Below, piece after piece: positions 13,201 to 28,200 of a stretch of 64,000 bases of DNA. Each line of letters opens with the position of its first letter. Positions within the stretch are counted from its first letter, which is position 1. Position numbers and translations under genes: made by a program. The notes below the pieces were generated by a model. The model saw only the letters and a list, made by a program, of their open reading frames with translations. It had not been told where the DNA came from and did no database searches. The DNA lies in assembly GCA_014607495.2 (NCBI GenBank), contig CP053160.1:14198001-14262000 (forward strand), written 5' to 3'. Source of the DNA: Carposina sasakii (lineage: Eukaryota > Arthropoda > Insecta > Lepidoptera > Carposinidae).

Positions 13201-16200
13201 TTGTGTTAAGTAATAGTAGGTAAGTTGTATTGTTACGTGTTAGACACGTGTGCTCCAGCATGACTAACGAAGGGATGGCACCACGCCGCGCCTAAAGATA
13301 AAGCTTTACAAAAAGCAATACAAACCGGACACATGTTCCTGACACGACCAAAGACACAATACGCCACGAAGAACACAAAGTCACACCGTGCCAAGGAAAG
13401 ATTTATTAGTGAATGAATAGTTTTAAAATAGTTTTAGCGTAAAATAGTTTTGTTCCCAGAATCCTTTCCAACCCTCCCTTCCCGAAACTCTCATGTATAA
13501 ATAATCCCGGCACCCATTCCACAACACAGTTCCATACCAACTTCGATTCCGATTCCAACTCCTAAAATCTTGTAAAAATAATATTAAATTAAAAGTATTA
13601 ATAATTCAAAGTGTTTTCGCTACTCATCACATAAAATTGGCGCAGTCGCTCCGGATAGCGTAAGGTGTGTGATAGATAATTGTACGCTGAAGTTACGCTC
13701 CTGGTCACACTTCTGCTGTGGTAAGTGGTTAAAAACGCTTTGCTCAATTCTTTACCATTCCTATCACTTATTTCCTGCTATTTATTATTCTTTTATCTAA
13801 ACTGTCATACATAATATTCATAATGCCTAAAACTACGTCTCCATCTCTTTCTCTCGAAACTCTTATTAAACTAATCCCAGAGTTCGATACTGCCCAAAAC
13901 TCTCAGGTGTACAGATTTGTAAGATCTTGTACTGCTGCGTTTCAATTAGCGACACCAACGGATCAACATATTTTGCTCATATATACTCTTAATAAAATTA
14001 ATGGCCCTTTTGCTGCAGACGTACATGCAAGGCAATTTGATTCATGGAATACGTTGCAGTCATACCTTATTGAGAAATTTTCTAATGTTAAAACCATACC
14101 TCACCTATGCTTAGAACTTCAGTCTATGTTCCAAAAGGAACGAGAGTCCATTACTGAATATTTTCATAGAGTCGACTTGCTTAGAAGCAGAATAATCGAA
14201 AAATTAACTGCAGAAGTGACAGACGAATCACTTCAGGGCAGAAAACTTGGTGTGGAAGAAACCGCGCTGAGTGTATTCGTTAACGGTTTAGCTAGCGACA
14301 TCGGGTCTATGCTTCGAACTAAAGAGTTCAAAATACTTTCGGATGCAGGAAAGTTCGCCATTCAGGAAGAGAAAGTCCGTGCTATGAATAATACTAGGCA
14401 ACAGCTAATTCGAACCCCAGCCAAGACAATCGAACCCTCGTCGCTTAATTCTATTGTCCAAAACCCAAATAGGTTTTTTAGGCCGACACACCGGTACATA
14501 TTAGACCGCCATACCCGCAGCTCAGTCGTCGTTTAAAACTAAATTTTGCAACTACTGCAAAAACCCCGGTCACATAATTACAGAATGTCGAAAAAGGGCA
14601 TACAATAATAATAAAAATAAAGAAATTCATCAAAAACCTGTTCAAGTCAATCATTTAAACTCGCAAGCGGCCATCGAAATGGGCGATTCGATGGAAACCG
14701 CTTTAGCCCATTATCAGTCGATTCAGTCGAACCAGACTCAGAGCAACGAATTGGAATATACCTCAGGCCTCGAAGGGCTCCAATTAGAATAAATGTATCA
14801 AATTCCCCGGAAAACGACATGCGAGGCGTCTACGCAGGTTAACGCAGTCTATCGCAGACAAACCCGTGATGCCTCCACGCAAACTCCATCAGCCTACGAA
14901 CAGGGTAACCAGCCCCAAACTCTTGGCTGTCGCACTACTACTAAATTCACCGAATCTTCCGCATACACTGAATCTAAGCTTAAATCTAAATCGAAATCGA
15001 AAACCTAAATCTAAATCAAAGTCCAAATCTTTTACAAATCTAAGTCTAAACAAAATTCTGAACCAAAACTCGTACAGATGTCATTTCTCAACGTCCCTCC
15101 TGAAGAATTATTGTACTGTAAATTTCATATTGATGGTCAGCCTGTAACGCTATTAATTGATACAGGAGCTCCTATTTCCGTACTTTGCAAGGATAAATAG
15201 GCAGTAATCCGTTAGATATATCGAATATCGTGTCAATTGTAGGCGTTTCTGGTAAAGAAAATCCAATTAGAAGTCATGTACAGCAGAACTATCACTTGAC
15301 GATTTCCAAAAACATACTTTCCATATAGCAGACTTGCATATTGAAGCCGATGGTATTCTTGGTCTAGACTTTATGTCTAAGTCAGGTGTCAGTATTTACC
15401 TCGCCTCGAAACGATGCGCATTGCTACTAGGAACTATAGACTTTTTCACTTGGAGGACGAATATAAAATGAAGGAAAAGGCTAAGGAACGTTATGACCAA
15501 CAAATAAAAAAATATCGCACGATTTTAGTGTAGGAGATAAAAATGATACGTATTCAAAACCGAATAATTTAGACAGTAAAATATGGAAGGTCCTTACGAC
15601 ATAATTAGGAAAGGTTTTAACGAAAACTATATTTGATTAAGAAGGTGCGAAAACTCATTGGTGCATGGAAATCGCTTACGTCCATTGCACGAGTATGATC
15701 CCTTCAATCTGTAAATAATTAGGAAATAAAACATTAAAAATAATAGGTTATTCAGTTACTAATCCATCTTAGGTTTAATTATTATTTATAATTAGAATTA
15801 TGTATATTAATTCCTAGAATAAAATTTTGTCTAAATCGATCTCAGTGTGAATATGCATATATCTTCCGTGATACTTCGTTGACACTATCTCTAATCAACC
15901 TCTATCAAATAATAATATGTCTAAATTACAAGTATTCGATACTAATAAGCAAAATCCATAATATTATAGTTTTGTTAGCTCTATTGTTACGTTTCTTTTA
16001 TATAGTATGCTATCAAATATATACACTTAAGCTATTAATAAGGTATTACAAAAGCGTAGGAATAATTAAAACGTTTATAGACAATTTGTAACATTTCAGG
16101 TGCGCCGCAACCGTGGTTGCCGGTGAACTAGCTCTTTCATTAAGTTAAACTTGCTTCTTATAACTCTAAATCTAGATCCAAACGAGAAGTTTCGATAGCC

Positions 16201-19200
16201 TAGGCTCTGTCTTGAATTAGCTCGTTGGTTGGTAAATAGAATAAAATTCAAATACTTAAATTCAATGAATATTTTAGATTATATTTTCATATTTCTATTA
16301 AAAAATTTTAGAATCGGTGGGGCTCTCGAACCCGAACTAGATGATATTCTAAGCTCTATTCTCTTGATCAAATTAGGGTCTGCTCACCCTTCAATAATTA
16401 AAATTGAAAGATTATTTCAAGACTCCTCCTTTCATCCAGTCATATGCGCACTGATATTTTAGTCCTCCTAGTCCCCCATGTCTAACATACACAAAATATT
16501 AGATCCTGCTACTCTAGCTTCTTATATCTATATGAACAGGCTACCTACTCACTAGGCTAGGTACTTAATTTCCCCTTGGTCAAGAATGATAAAAACACCT
16601 TATTCCGACTGTACTCAATCTCAATACCTCATCCCAAATCCGCCCTTTACTCCACTATCCTCCCTGAGCATACGTATTTGGCCACAAATTCCACAAGGCA
16701 GATCTTCATCGTCACGACGAGCTGTAAGAACATCGACACACAACGCTGGGTCTGCAGTCTGCCTGTCTACAATTTCCAAGCACGACCAACCTACGAGATG
16801 AATCCTGCGTTGCTACAACCTTTCCTGCGCAAAGAAATACTTTCCTGAAAAAAAAAGGATAATCAAGACGGAATTGCCAACCGTCCAGAAGCACATCATC
16901 GAGACACATCCATCGAAGCTATATAGCGATTCCTATGTCCACCGTCACCGAGGACGAGTCTGACGACGACGACACTGCAGCCGTAGTCGCCCGCGCCGCT
17001 TCCCCACAAACATTGGGCGCCGCCCAATCTTTGTTCTAAGGGGGGAGGTGTTACGTGTTAGACACGTGTGCTCCAGCATGACTAACGAAGGGATGGCACC
17101 ACGCCGCGCCTAAAGATAAAGCTTTACAAAAAGCAATACAAACCGGACACATGTTCCTGACACGACCAAAGACACAATACGCCACGAAGAACACAAAGTC
17201 ACACCGTGCCAAGGAAAGATTTATTAGTGAATGAATAGTTTTAAAATAGTTTTAGCGTAAAATAGTTTTGTTCCCAGAATCCTTTCCAACCCTCCCTTCC
17301 CGAAACTCTCATGTATAAATAATCCCGGCACCCATTCCACAACACAGTTCCATACCAACTTCGATTCCGATTCCAACTCCTAAAATCTTGTAAAAATAAT
17401 ATTAAATTAAAAGTATTAATAATTCAAAGTGTTTTCGCTACTCATCACATAAAAGTATCTTGTAACGAGTGGAGCGCCTGCGATTGCGCTCCTATGGAGC
17501 GAAATTTGGTACGATTCCTAGTACTGTCTTCAATGAGTGCGAAAGAGATACATCGACACAAGCCGACACGTGAAACAGAAGATTTCGTATATTAGCCTAA
17601 TCTGGAGTGCCGCTCCCACGCGCCGTTGTCATATCTACCGTAGATTTGCGTGCGCGGGGGGATAACCTGCGTGTGCGATGTTACCGTTTTATGTTTACAA
17701 ACAAACGTGTCGGCTTTTTCAGTTAATTTAATTCAGTTTTTCTTTAAAATTAATATTAAAAATTGTTTGTGTGCGACATTTTGTGTTAAAAATGGAACAA
17801 TATAGTGTATGTTTTATTGAAAAGTGTGAAAAAGACTCAAAAGCGCCTTGAACTGAACGCCAAAGGGCCAACACGTCCAGGAATTTCTCTTTCTCAAAAA
17901 TGTAAGTAGTTTGAAAACTAAATCTTAACAATATCAAAAAAATGTGAACCCCCATCAAAAATATCACAAGCCGCCTCTGGCTACCACTACGATAAGGAAG
18001 CCGGCAAATTATGTTCACTATACATTCATCTCGTATTTTTGATATTTAGCCAAGTGTGTAATGAGACTAAGGAACTCAGGGGCATTCTCGCGATGAGTTA
18101 AGTGACTTGTAACACATTTTTGTATCTAGCCCAAAAAACGTAGCTGTGGAATCTCGACTTCGTCATCTTACGCTTCAGGCTACCCCATTTTGGGAACACA
18201 GCCGTGTATATGTCGTGGCCATATTGTTAAATTGATCATTTCATGAAATGGTCGAGCATTTCTATTTCCCAATTTGACCAGATCGTTAAATCGTCTACAT
18301 TTCACGATTTTGTCATCCACGTTTGGCCAAATCGTATTAACAGGATGTCCATAAAATCCGAATGTGGTAAGAGTAAGACCGTACACCATACCATAAGGTA
18401 TGATGGTTATGATTTTTTTTGCTATTATTTATGTGATATTTTCACAATATAATATTTAAAAACATAAAAGACTTTACAAAAAGCGATTCGCATCTGGCAC
18501 AAAATCGAGCAGCCTCACCTGCTTGTAATCGTAATCTAAGGTTTTTGTTTAACAATATTATTATAAACCACCATAAGTCTTATATACATTATACAATATA
18601 ACACACTATCCGTGAACTTCTTCTGCATAGTCACCCTACTCTCTTTAATTTTTTTATAACCTAAAAAGAAATCCGCCATCTTCACACATAAATAAAGAGG
18701 TAAACTTTGTAACTATGATCAATTGTTTATTTGCAGCGATGATAGGCGTTTAGTCCGCCATAATCATACGGTGCCCAAACCATATCAATAGAATTCTATT
18801 TCATATCCTTATTGGACCCGGAAATGCTCGATCATATAGGCTATGGCCACGACAGGGTTATCGCAATATTATTTCTAAAGACTGGGTAAACTAGGGAATA
18901 CTACTATGAATTAATTCTTTCATACAATTTTTTATAAGGGTTTCGCATAATGACGCTACTGGGCTCGAGAATTAATACAATTTTTTTAACCACATGTTTA
19001 CACCATAGAATAATCAATCCTGCCCAAGGACCTCAATGACAGATGTGGTAGACACGAAAACGAGTGAACTTTTTTACCCCGATTGTTGCCATAAATATTT
19101 CATGTTACCTACTAAAAGTTGCTTCGAACGTAAACGACCGTGATACGGGTCATGACGTACAGAATATAACAGATATCCCGAAGAAAGGGCATCCATACGC

Positions 19201-22200
19201 CAATATTGACGATTTCTGAATTTATGATGGATGATAATGATGATGAATAGGAAACGTCGGGAAAATCCTTAAAAACGATAGGTGTAGGTTAGTCAAAACT
19301 CAAAAGAATTGCAAAACAACATAAATGAGCCCACGAAGAAACGGACAGATACAAATAAATTTTGAATTTTACAAGTAAAATGCACCCACTCCCTTCCAGC
19401 TTTCCCCGCGAGCGTTCGTTAGGGGGTCTAAGAGAGCACTAAGAACGGATTTCCCGCCCAGGCAGCGTCCGGGATTGCCAGATTTTTACCGAATCGCTTT
19501 CAATGTACACAAAAGCTTAAGTATAAAAATAAACCATTTTTAAATATTATATTGTTAGGGGGTGCATAAAACCATTAAACGGGTTTAATTTCCCGTGGGA
19601 GCAAAAAAAATCAAAGTTTTTACCACTTCATACCTTATGGTATACTTCATTAGGGACTGCTAGGGAGCTTACCACATTCGGATTTGGACATCCGTAATAC
19701 GGAAACTGGATGACAAAATCGGGAAATGTAGACGATTTAACGAATTTGACACAATATATGATGACAATATGGTAGGATGAGTGTGGATGCGAGGCACTTC
19801 ATGAAATGCTCGACCATTTATCGAAATGATCACCATTTAACGGACACGAATTCTATACTTCTATACTATAACCGCTATTATAATCAGAAAGGTAAACTTT
19901 GTATATTGTTAGTGCGAGAAAGCACTAAGAACGGATTTTCCGAAATCCGAAACTACGGGATATCAACGAAATTCTTTCACCATTACGAAGATCCATTGAC
20001 CGGATGATTATAGGCTATATAGGATTTCGCATATTTCTAGGGAGTGCTGGAATAAACACTGAATTAAATACAATTTTTTTTAACCGATACTCCCACTTAG
20101 AGGATATGTTTGTACACCGATAGCAAGTCCGGGCCACTAGTACAGAACGGAGTCGCTCTGTACATGAAGTATTCCGGGTATGAGAAAAAAATATTATAGG
20201 AGACCTTTATCAACGCACGGCAATAGTACCCAAAATAATGATTTTTGGAATTTTTGTCAGTTTGTCTGTGCGTTTGTGCATGCTAATCTCAGAAACGGCT
20301 GAACCGATATCGATGCAGTTTTCAGGAATATATTGTGACAGGTCCCACTTAACATATAGGAGACTTTATCCCGGATAATTTCGACATTTTGTTTTTTCTG
20401 TAGTACACAAACGGAGTCGCGGGCGTCCACTTGTGTAGTATAAACATTAGTATTAAGTAGTTAGGTACGTTACGTATTTCATAGTTACAGAAGCTAGAGA
20501 GCTAATAATGCTATGACACCAAATCACTGCTCATTTGTTTGTCTCGTGTCTTTTTGCAGGGTTCTGTGTCAAGGAGAAGCAAACGCAAATTAAGACAAGT
20601 TGGTTAAAAATAGTTAAACAAAAACTGGTTTAGATTTCTTAAAATAAAATACTTACAAGCAATTTAATATTGTACTTACATGCATACTGGGTGTAAAAAG
20701 ACAACTTTGTTCTTTTAATACCTCGTATTCTTTGTAACATCACGATATTTTTTTTCTATGGAAGCACCCTGGGAAACCACGGGTTTCCAAGATATGGAGG
20801 TCCAAAGTTACATTAATATTATAATTTTATTTACATAAATCCATCTAAATCGGTTAACAAACATTTTTTTCAAAGATTCCATGTCAAAATGTTATAATGT
20901 TAGTTTTGTAGGTACATTTGTACTTTTAGCATCAAACGAACACATTGCTTGCAATAAAATAGCAGTGTTTTTTCATAATTTTTTTATCGTTTCCCAGGGT
21001 TGGTTTCATAGAATAATGATCGTAACCTTATATAGAATACGAGGTATTCAAAAAACTGTATAATTGAAATTTTTGTCTTTTACACCATAAAATACTGTAT
21101 AACATTTTGCAAAGAAAGACTGTCAAGTGTTCAAAAGTGTTCAAAATATTTTTAAACAATAAAATTTGGAAAATTGTAACCTGACAATGGTAGATGCATT
21201 GTCCTATTACTTTTTATCCCCTATTTTGTTTTTTTTTATAAGGTATCACACAATATTACCACGCTAAGAGTCTATTTTTGACGTCATTTTCATTTAATTG
21301 GTTAATTAGTCGAAATATTTATTTCAGGTATGCTTTAGGATCCTAGTTATATATAAATCCGAGGCTATCCTGATAAAACCTTGCAGCTTACAAAAGTATT
21401 ACAAAGTTAAGCGGTGTAACATTGAATAGGCCACATGCCAAAAGAGAAAAAGGACTAGGCTTCGAAATATGACTTTACGTCCGACTATGAAGCACCTCCG
21501 ACCGATTTCGGCCATGGCGACCACTTCTAATTTTGCACGCCCACTGTGCAGGTTACTAGCGAGGATACTACAAACATGTTAAAATCACCGTCCTGCGCCA
21601 ATCGTTGTTTCCCATTTTACTAATAAAAGCATTATGCTTTTGTCTTTATACATATGGCACTTAATAAAATTGTAAATATTTGTTGTAAAAATCTCATTAA
21701 CACTGGCAGGCACAATCTTTCAAATCTGCTGAACCTTGTCAGTATAACCATTTCGAGCACTGAATTTCGTGCCGTTATAAAACATTTTTTTTAATGTAAC
21801 TGTTTATGCAGACTGCAATTTTCAAGCACACAACCCTTTAACTCGATTGAAGAAGTCCTGTTAGCTGAGAACACAGGATGAGCGAGTACATAAAATCCTG
21901 CTACTAGTGTATGTGCCGGACTGTGTTTGGATATGATGAAGCGTAATCCTCGGAATTTTTTGAGTCGATAGTGTCCGTATCCGCGATGGAAATTCGAGAA
22001 AGATAATCAAACAGCATCCGTCCGTCCTGTTCCCAATCATTTGGGGTCGGTGCGTACTTTTTCCGCGGATCTTTTACGACTTAACACAATTATCTTCATC
22101 TTCATCTTTTTACCTTATAAAAAGTTCCACTAACCCTCGTTTCCTTTATATTTTGTAATTATATAAATGATTCCTTAGAGATCCATTTGATATAGATCAA

Positions 22201-25200
22201 AATAGGTTAAGTATTAATTGCCCTCGATTTCTCCAAGATCCCATCATAGCAATGGTGAATATACCTGGAAGTATACCATGACCAACTATAAAAAAAAATT
22301 GAAATCGGTTCATAAATGACGGAGTTCTGAGGTAACACACATAAAAAATAAAAAAAATAAAAATATAAAAAAAAAAACATACAGACGAATTGATAACCTC
22401 TCTTTTGATTAAATATAATCCAGATATTTTTTTATTTGCTAAAATCAATAGTTGGCTCCTTTATGTTGCAAACCAACATTATCAACATGAGATCAACATT
22501 ATAAAAAGTTATAAGATCATCTTTTACTATGAAATCAAAACTTAGATCTTCGTAATATCTTAAATTTGAATTAAATAATTTTTGAAATTAAGTATTTGTC
22601 GCGCGCACCGACACCGACTGCGTAAGAAAGTTAAGATCCGTATCCGCGGATATTCAAATCAAAATCAAATAATTTTTAACGATCCGGCACATCACTAGAA
22701 CCTACCTACGTACCTAGTAGTTAAAATGCATTAAAATTAAAAATAGTTTCAATATCATTAACCTCATTTTCTCATAATTGCATATCGTTTGTGGTAAAAT
22801 AAAAAATAAATAAGTATATCAACAATATTTCAGGACACTCGATACATGTACCATTGGTAATTTATTTTTAAAATGTCTATTATAGGATATTCAAAAAGGA
22901 GTTCCCTAATACAATTCCAAATATATAATATGTCCGTAACTTAGGTAATTTAATTACCTATATATTTTGTTTACCTTTAATTAATTTAGGACCACATTGT
23001 GAGAAAGCCTTACTTATAACTGCGAAATAGCAACGAAAACTGCGGAAAGGCCACAATAATATTACATTACTAAGAAAATGACGAATATTACACCCATAGG
23101 TCATATTATATTAGTTAATATTAAATCCGAATTACTAAACAACACGTAATAAAGTACCTACCTAGCTTAAGTAAACAGGCAACCATAAAACCTAGTAGGG
23201 TAACATAAATTAATGATATTTGACCGCGAATGACGTACAATTAAGCGTAAAGTTTATTCAAGTGTTAATGTAATCCTACTCGAAAAGTGTTTTTAAAACA
23301 CTCAATTATTATTCGAGACGAAAGTCAAGTATTTATTACAAAAAGTTAAATTAAGGTCGAATAATACAAACTGAATTTTAAAAATGTCGTTTAATGAAAC
23401 GACATGAAGCTTACAAACAAATAATAAAGAAGGCACTAATTTTATCCTAACGGCATAAAACTATTCAAAGGTTTATTTTTATAGTCCTCTTAACCAACAG
23501 CTTCCGGGGATATTTTAGACGTTGCCGATGCCGCTGTAAAGTTTAGGCAATAAACTTTCTATTTCTCTGAAGAATTTATACACGTTCCCATCACGATTTG
23601 ATAAAGAAATGTGAGATCCCTCCATAAGACATAGACAGGCAGGTTTTAAATGCATTACATCTCAGCAGTTTGAACCACTACCTATGAGAAACTGACAATG
23701 ATAGTAATATACATACATGGATGCATGGGAGAGACGTATGTTATGTATGTAGAAAATTTATAGGTAGATTACATACATTTGCCCCTTATCCCTAAGAGCA
23801 GATGAGTCAATCAGTAGTTAATCAGTAGTTAATCAGTTGGCGCCGTCGCCGTCTGGCGCCTCTCTAATGAATACGAATAGTAAAAAGTGCAGTGAAGTTA
23901 GAATAAAATATAATTGGCAAGCCGTTTCTGAGACAAACAGACAAACCGACATACAGCAAAAAACTACACGAGCCACGAAAGTGTTTATGATAGCCCACTA
24001 TTATTTTTCCCGTTTATTTTTCCCGATAGTATGGAGAATTTTTAAATATCTCAGGAATTTTCATACAATCTTGAAAAATAAAAATGTGATTTCGAGTTTC
24101 AAATTTTGGAAATAGGTTCTCTATAGTGGGCTATTTATACAGCTTTTCGCTTAACATACCCTTTCTGTTACACCCTGTATATCTTCCATGTCCAGACAGC
24201 GATCCGTTTTTTCCATTCTTATTATATGTATGATGGATGATGATGATAAGTATGTATGTATGTATATGGTTTAATTATTTAGTTTCCTAATTTAATTTTA
24301 GTACCTACCTACATAATGTAAAACGACATGCATTCTCAGAACGGGGAACCATTTCAAACACGTCAATATAATTAACATTTCTTAATACAATTAAACATAC
24401 ATATAAATTTAATACAGCAAATGCTGTTTCTAGGAAAATATTTCAATATTATTCTGCTGATGCCCAAGTTACGGTGAATTTGTCGGTGCGAGCCAGTAAG
24501 TTATAATATAAACGACTCCTAATGCATATCATCAATCCGGGAACTGCTTAACTGTTTAAAACTATGATATTTCATACATTTAGAATATTTCGCTAAACAT
24601 GCCGGGATCTTATGCAAAGGGGATTCACCTCAAATCAAAATAAATTTATTCATAACATTCACAACTATTAGGCAAACAATAACTTTGTTAAGTCCTTATC
24701 ACTATTTAAGATTAAAACAATAATAAAGAAATATGAAAACATTCAAATGTTGTGAAATAGCCTCACCTCAGCATAATAATATGAAGGTCATGAAGCCTGC
24801 GCTGATATTCTGCTGAGACCACTGACACCCCAACCCTAATAATAAAATAAAAGTGGACACAAGTAACTTCTCTCTACTTATTTACACACAAATAAACACA
24901 GATTACGAATCAATTGACCTGACGATAAGGATAACTTTTTAAGCTTTACAATTTTTACAAACTAGCTACCAGTATTTGTAGAGTGGTGTCGCAATTTAAC
25001 TGTTGAAGTTCCTCTTTTATCGCATAATGATATTTGCGTTAACCATATTGATAAACCAGATAAGTACACGAAGTACCTAATAACTTATCAACACATTGAT
25101 GTCTTTAGGGAGTGCTTATCGATGTAGAAACTTCCATTCCAGAAATGCATTCTTCAAAAACATACAATGTAGAGCATATTTTCTAATGGTGATTCAGGTG

Positions 25201-28200
25201 CAGCTATCACAGCTTTTCTCGTAGTATAACAAAACCATAACATACATAGAACTTTCCCGGCAAGATAAAAATAATAGACCTCAGTTTCCGTTTCTTACAA
25301 ATTAAGCATTCGCCGTAACATTTTGGAAATCAACATGATTTTTGTGTATATTTACAACCGCACATTAGGTTATGTATGTTATATCCCGTACCAAAAAACC
25401 ATCATCACACAACAGGATAAGCTTTCTATTAAAATCTATATTAAGATTGCATTAATTGCATCAAATTGAATGCAGAGCGGTGGGCATTAGTGGGCAATGG
25501 TAAATCGGACGGACGAGTACCTCTTCAATGCACTCGTAGCATCTGCAGTGTATCATGTAAGAGCCTCTCATTGTTATGAGTGCAGAAGCGCATCTTGCGC
25601 ATTTCCATAAATTAATCGCCCATAAATGTAAATCAGGATATACGTTAGCTTACATTTAAACCGTGAACAAAGTTCACCCGAGCTATAATCTATACATATA
25701 ATAAAAATGTAACGGATCGCTGTCTGTACATGGAAGATATATGAGAAAAAATATTATAGGAGACCTTTATCAATGCAATAGTACCCAAAACAATGATTTT
25801 TGGAATTTTTGTCTGTTTGTCGGTTTGTCTGTGCGTTTGTGCACGCTAATGTCAGAAACAGCTTAACCGATTTCGATGCAGTTTTCAGGAATATACTGTC
25901 ACAGGTTCCACATAACATATAGGCTACTTTGCTACTTTTTATCCTGGGAATATATTTTTATCCCGGATGATTTTGACATTTTGTTTTTTCTGTAGTCCAC
26001 GCGGACGGAGTCGCGGGCGTCCACTAGTAATAAATATAATCATCTTAATTAATGTCCTATACGAAAAACATTTTTCGTATAAGTAGATGCACATTATGTT
26101 AAAGTTTGTATATGATTTATATCGAGTTGCGCTTAAATATTATTGTGTGAGTTGCATAACACGTAGGTATTGAATTTCGAATATTTATACAAATATTCTT
26201 TAGTTTACAATTTTACAAACTGTAACGAGTCATATAATAATTGGCTGGAGGGAGACCTAACATTAAGCCTTAAGTCCGAAGTGCAGTTGTACCTATATTT
26301 ACCCGAAATCATTACGGCTAGTCATAACTTTAATATTCATCTAACGCTAAAAAATATGTATGTGGATACTCTGGTTTAGCAGCACCCGGGTTTTTGCTGT
26401 TCCATTTTTATTGAACAAGTAGCTACCGATGAATAAATGTGTTAAACATACATAGATATACTAAGGTTAGATGAAGATCGTTTCGTAATTAACAAAAACC
26501 TTATCCAAACTGACGATATCTATTACTTTTAAATATATATTTCAGGATGTATAAAATGAATATTAATGTCTACCTACATAATGATAAATTTTACTGGCAG
26601 TTAATGGCCACCCACCCACTGATATTAGTGATATCCTTTAATTCGGTGGTCATTGAATAAAATAAAAATAGAAGAGATCTATAAGCACTCATGGTGGTTT
26701 TATAGAATTAAGATAAGGTTTAAGTGTCACGGGAAACTTTATACTTACACGAGATTAAAAAACGTTCGAAAACATTCTTCAATATTAGATAAATCGTGAC
26801 CACAAAAAATTTAAGAGGAACAGAAGTGGCATTGGTTCGATTTTACATTGGAACCGACCAGGGGCGGATCTACCTAAGGGCTTTTTGGGCTGTAGCCAAG
26901 TGGATACAAAGGGCCCCCATCCCCCACTAAAGCAATAGGCAATAATTTTGAATTAAAAATACGTATGTGTAAAATTTAAATAAATAATAATATATAAAGA
27001 AATATAATATGTATACCTATAACCTATATACATCACTATCGAAAACAGTTTATTGACCATGTGGCTATTAGTTGAGTAATTAGGTAGGCCCCATATTTTT
27101 TGCCCAGGGCCCCACAAATTCACGATCCGCCCATGGAACCGAGCATACCACGTTTACACATTGTGATTAGTTATGTTACCCAACGAAAGCAATAATTCTG
27201 AAAAGCTACAAATTTTATAGTGACACTATCTACATCATATTCAATATTAGTCATAATAAACAATAAAAAATTACTAAGGTATATATAATTAAGGAAAGCC
27301 GTTCATTACTCAGTATATTCCCTTTATACACACACCTTCCTATGGACATTGCAGTAGTGTTGTCTAAATGTAATTGCTGCATTTATAGAGTTTTCAAGGC
27401 CTACCTATTAGGACCGGAACCACTCAGTTAAAAATTACTCAAAATTTAAAATATTTCATTTCATTGGGTAGGTAAATAAAAGTAACAGTATGTATTATGT
27501 TACGATATTACACGCGGTGTCTCTACCCCGAAATTACAAGCACGAATTTATTATGGTGATATTAGTTAGTATACACAAGCTGCGCGATAAATCCCATAAA
27601 TTTATAATCCCTGGCTTAAACTGGACCACCGCGCTCGAACGATTAATAATTAAAGCTATGGGGGAATTTAATTATATAATCCCTGGCTTAAACTGGACCC
27701 CGCGCTCGATGCGACAGATTAAAAAGATGAAAAATTGTTAAATATTGAATTGTATCAGGCGTCACTATTCGGAAGTTCAAATCTTAGTTAGTTAGTTAGT
27801 TGGTTCGGTAGATAGAACTAACATGGAAAACTAATCCTGATGATGCCACGGGTGTTGGCGAAACATATAAAATTGGTTTTCGGATTAGCAGCTATGTATT
27901 TATGGTTGCATGCTAGGTGCTTGGATCTGACTTCTCGTTGCGACTGTAGTGTCTTGTGTTCGTGATCATGAGTAGGCAGATCCGAGGGTCAGCGGAGGGT
28001 ATAGGGCCCGGTGGCGGGCGATCCCTCAATAGAGAAAAATTGTTATTGAAATTAGATTGAAACATCGACAATACAGCAGTGTTGTCGATGGATTGAAAGA
28101 AACCGTGTGCACAATATACTTAAGATCTTTGCCCTCGATTTAGTTGTGATTGTGACTCAAGTAATGGCTCAACTGCTATTGCTTTTACGACTCGGGCAGG

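Larger units (their letters stand above)
13231..17454 (+). mobile_element. non-autonomous errantivirus-like LTR retroelement
   Basis: Two 406-bp LTRs that I read as identical bound the element, with a GTAT duplication on each side (13227-13230 and 17455-17458). A tRNA-Ser-type primer binding site follows the left LTR by one base and a purine tract precedes the right LTR. The interior holds gag, a protease fragment, an integrase C-terminal fragment and an env-like region, but no reverse transcriptase, RNase H or integrase core. The 4-bp duplication, tRNA-Ser primer and env-like tail suggest the 17.6/297/TED errantivirus group. That placement is inference. Confidence 0.88.
13009..17979. mobile_element. 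hAT-like element interrupted by an LTR retroelement
   Basis: Ends are CAGAGGCGGCTCG on the left and the inverse CCGCCTCTG on the right, flanked by TCTACCAC and GCTACCAC (7 of 8 bases equal), as expected for a hAT 8-bp target duplication. Removing the LTR element at 13231-17454 leaves about 745 bp with no transposase, so it is a non-autonomous copy. The LTR insertion must be the younger event. Confidence 0.65.

Noticed and set aside
23837..24115. 92-codon plus-strand frame
   Set aside because: Its second half is the arm of the CAGGGTGTAAC MITE and the first half has no coding signature.
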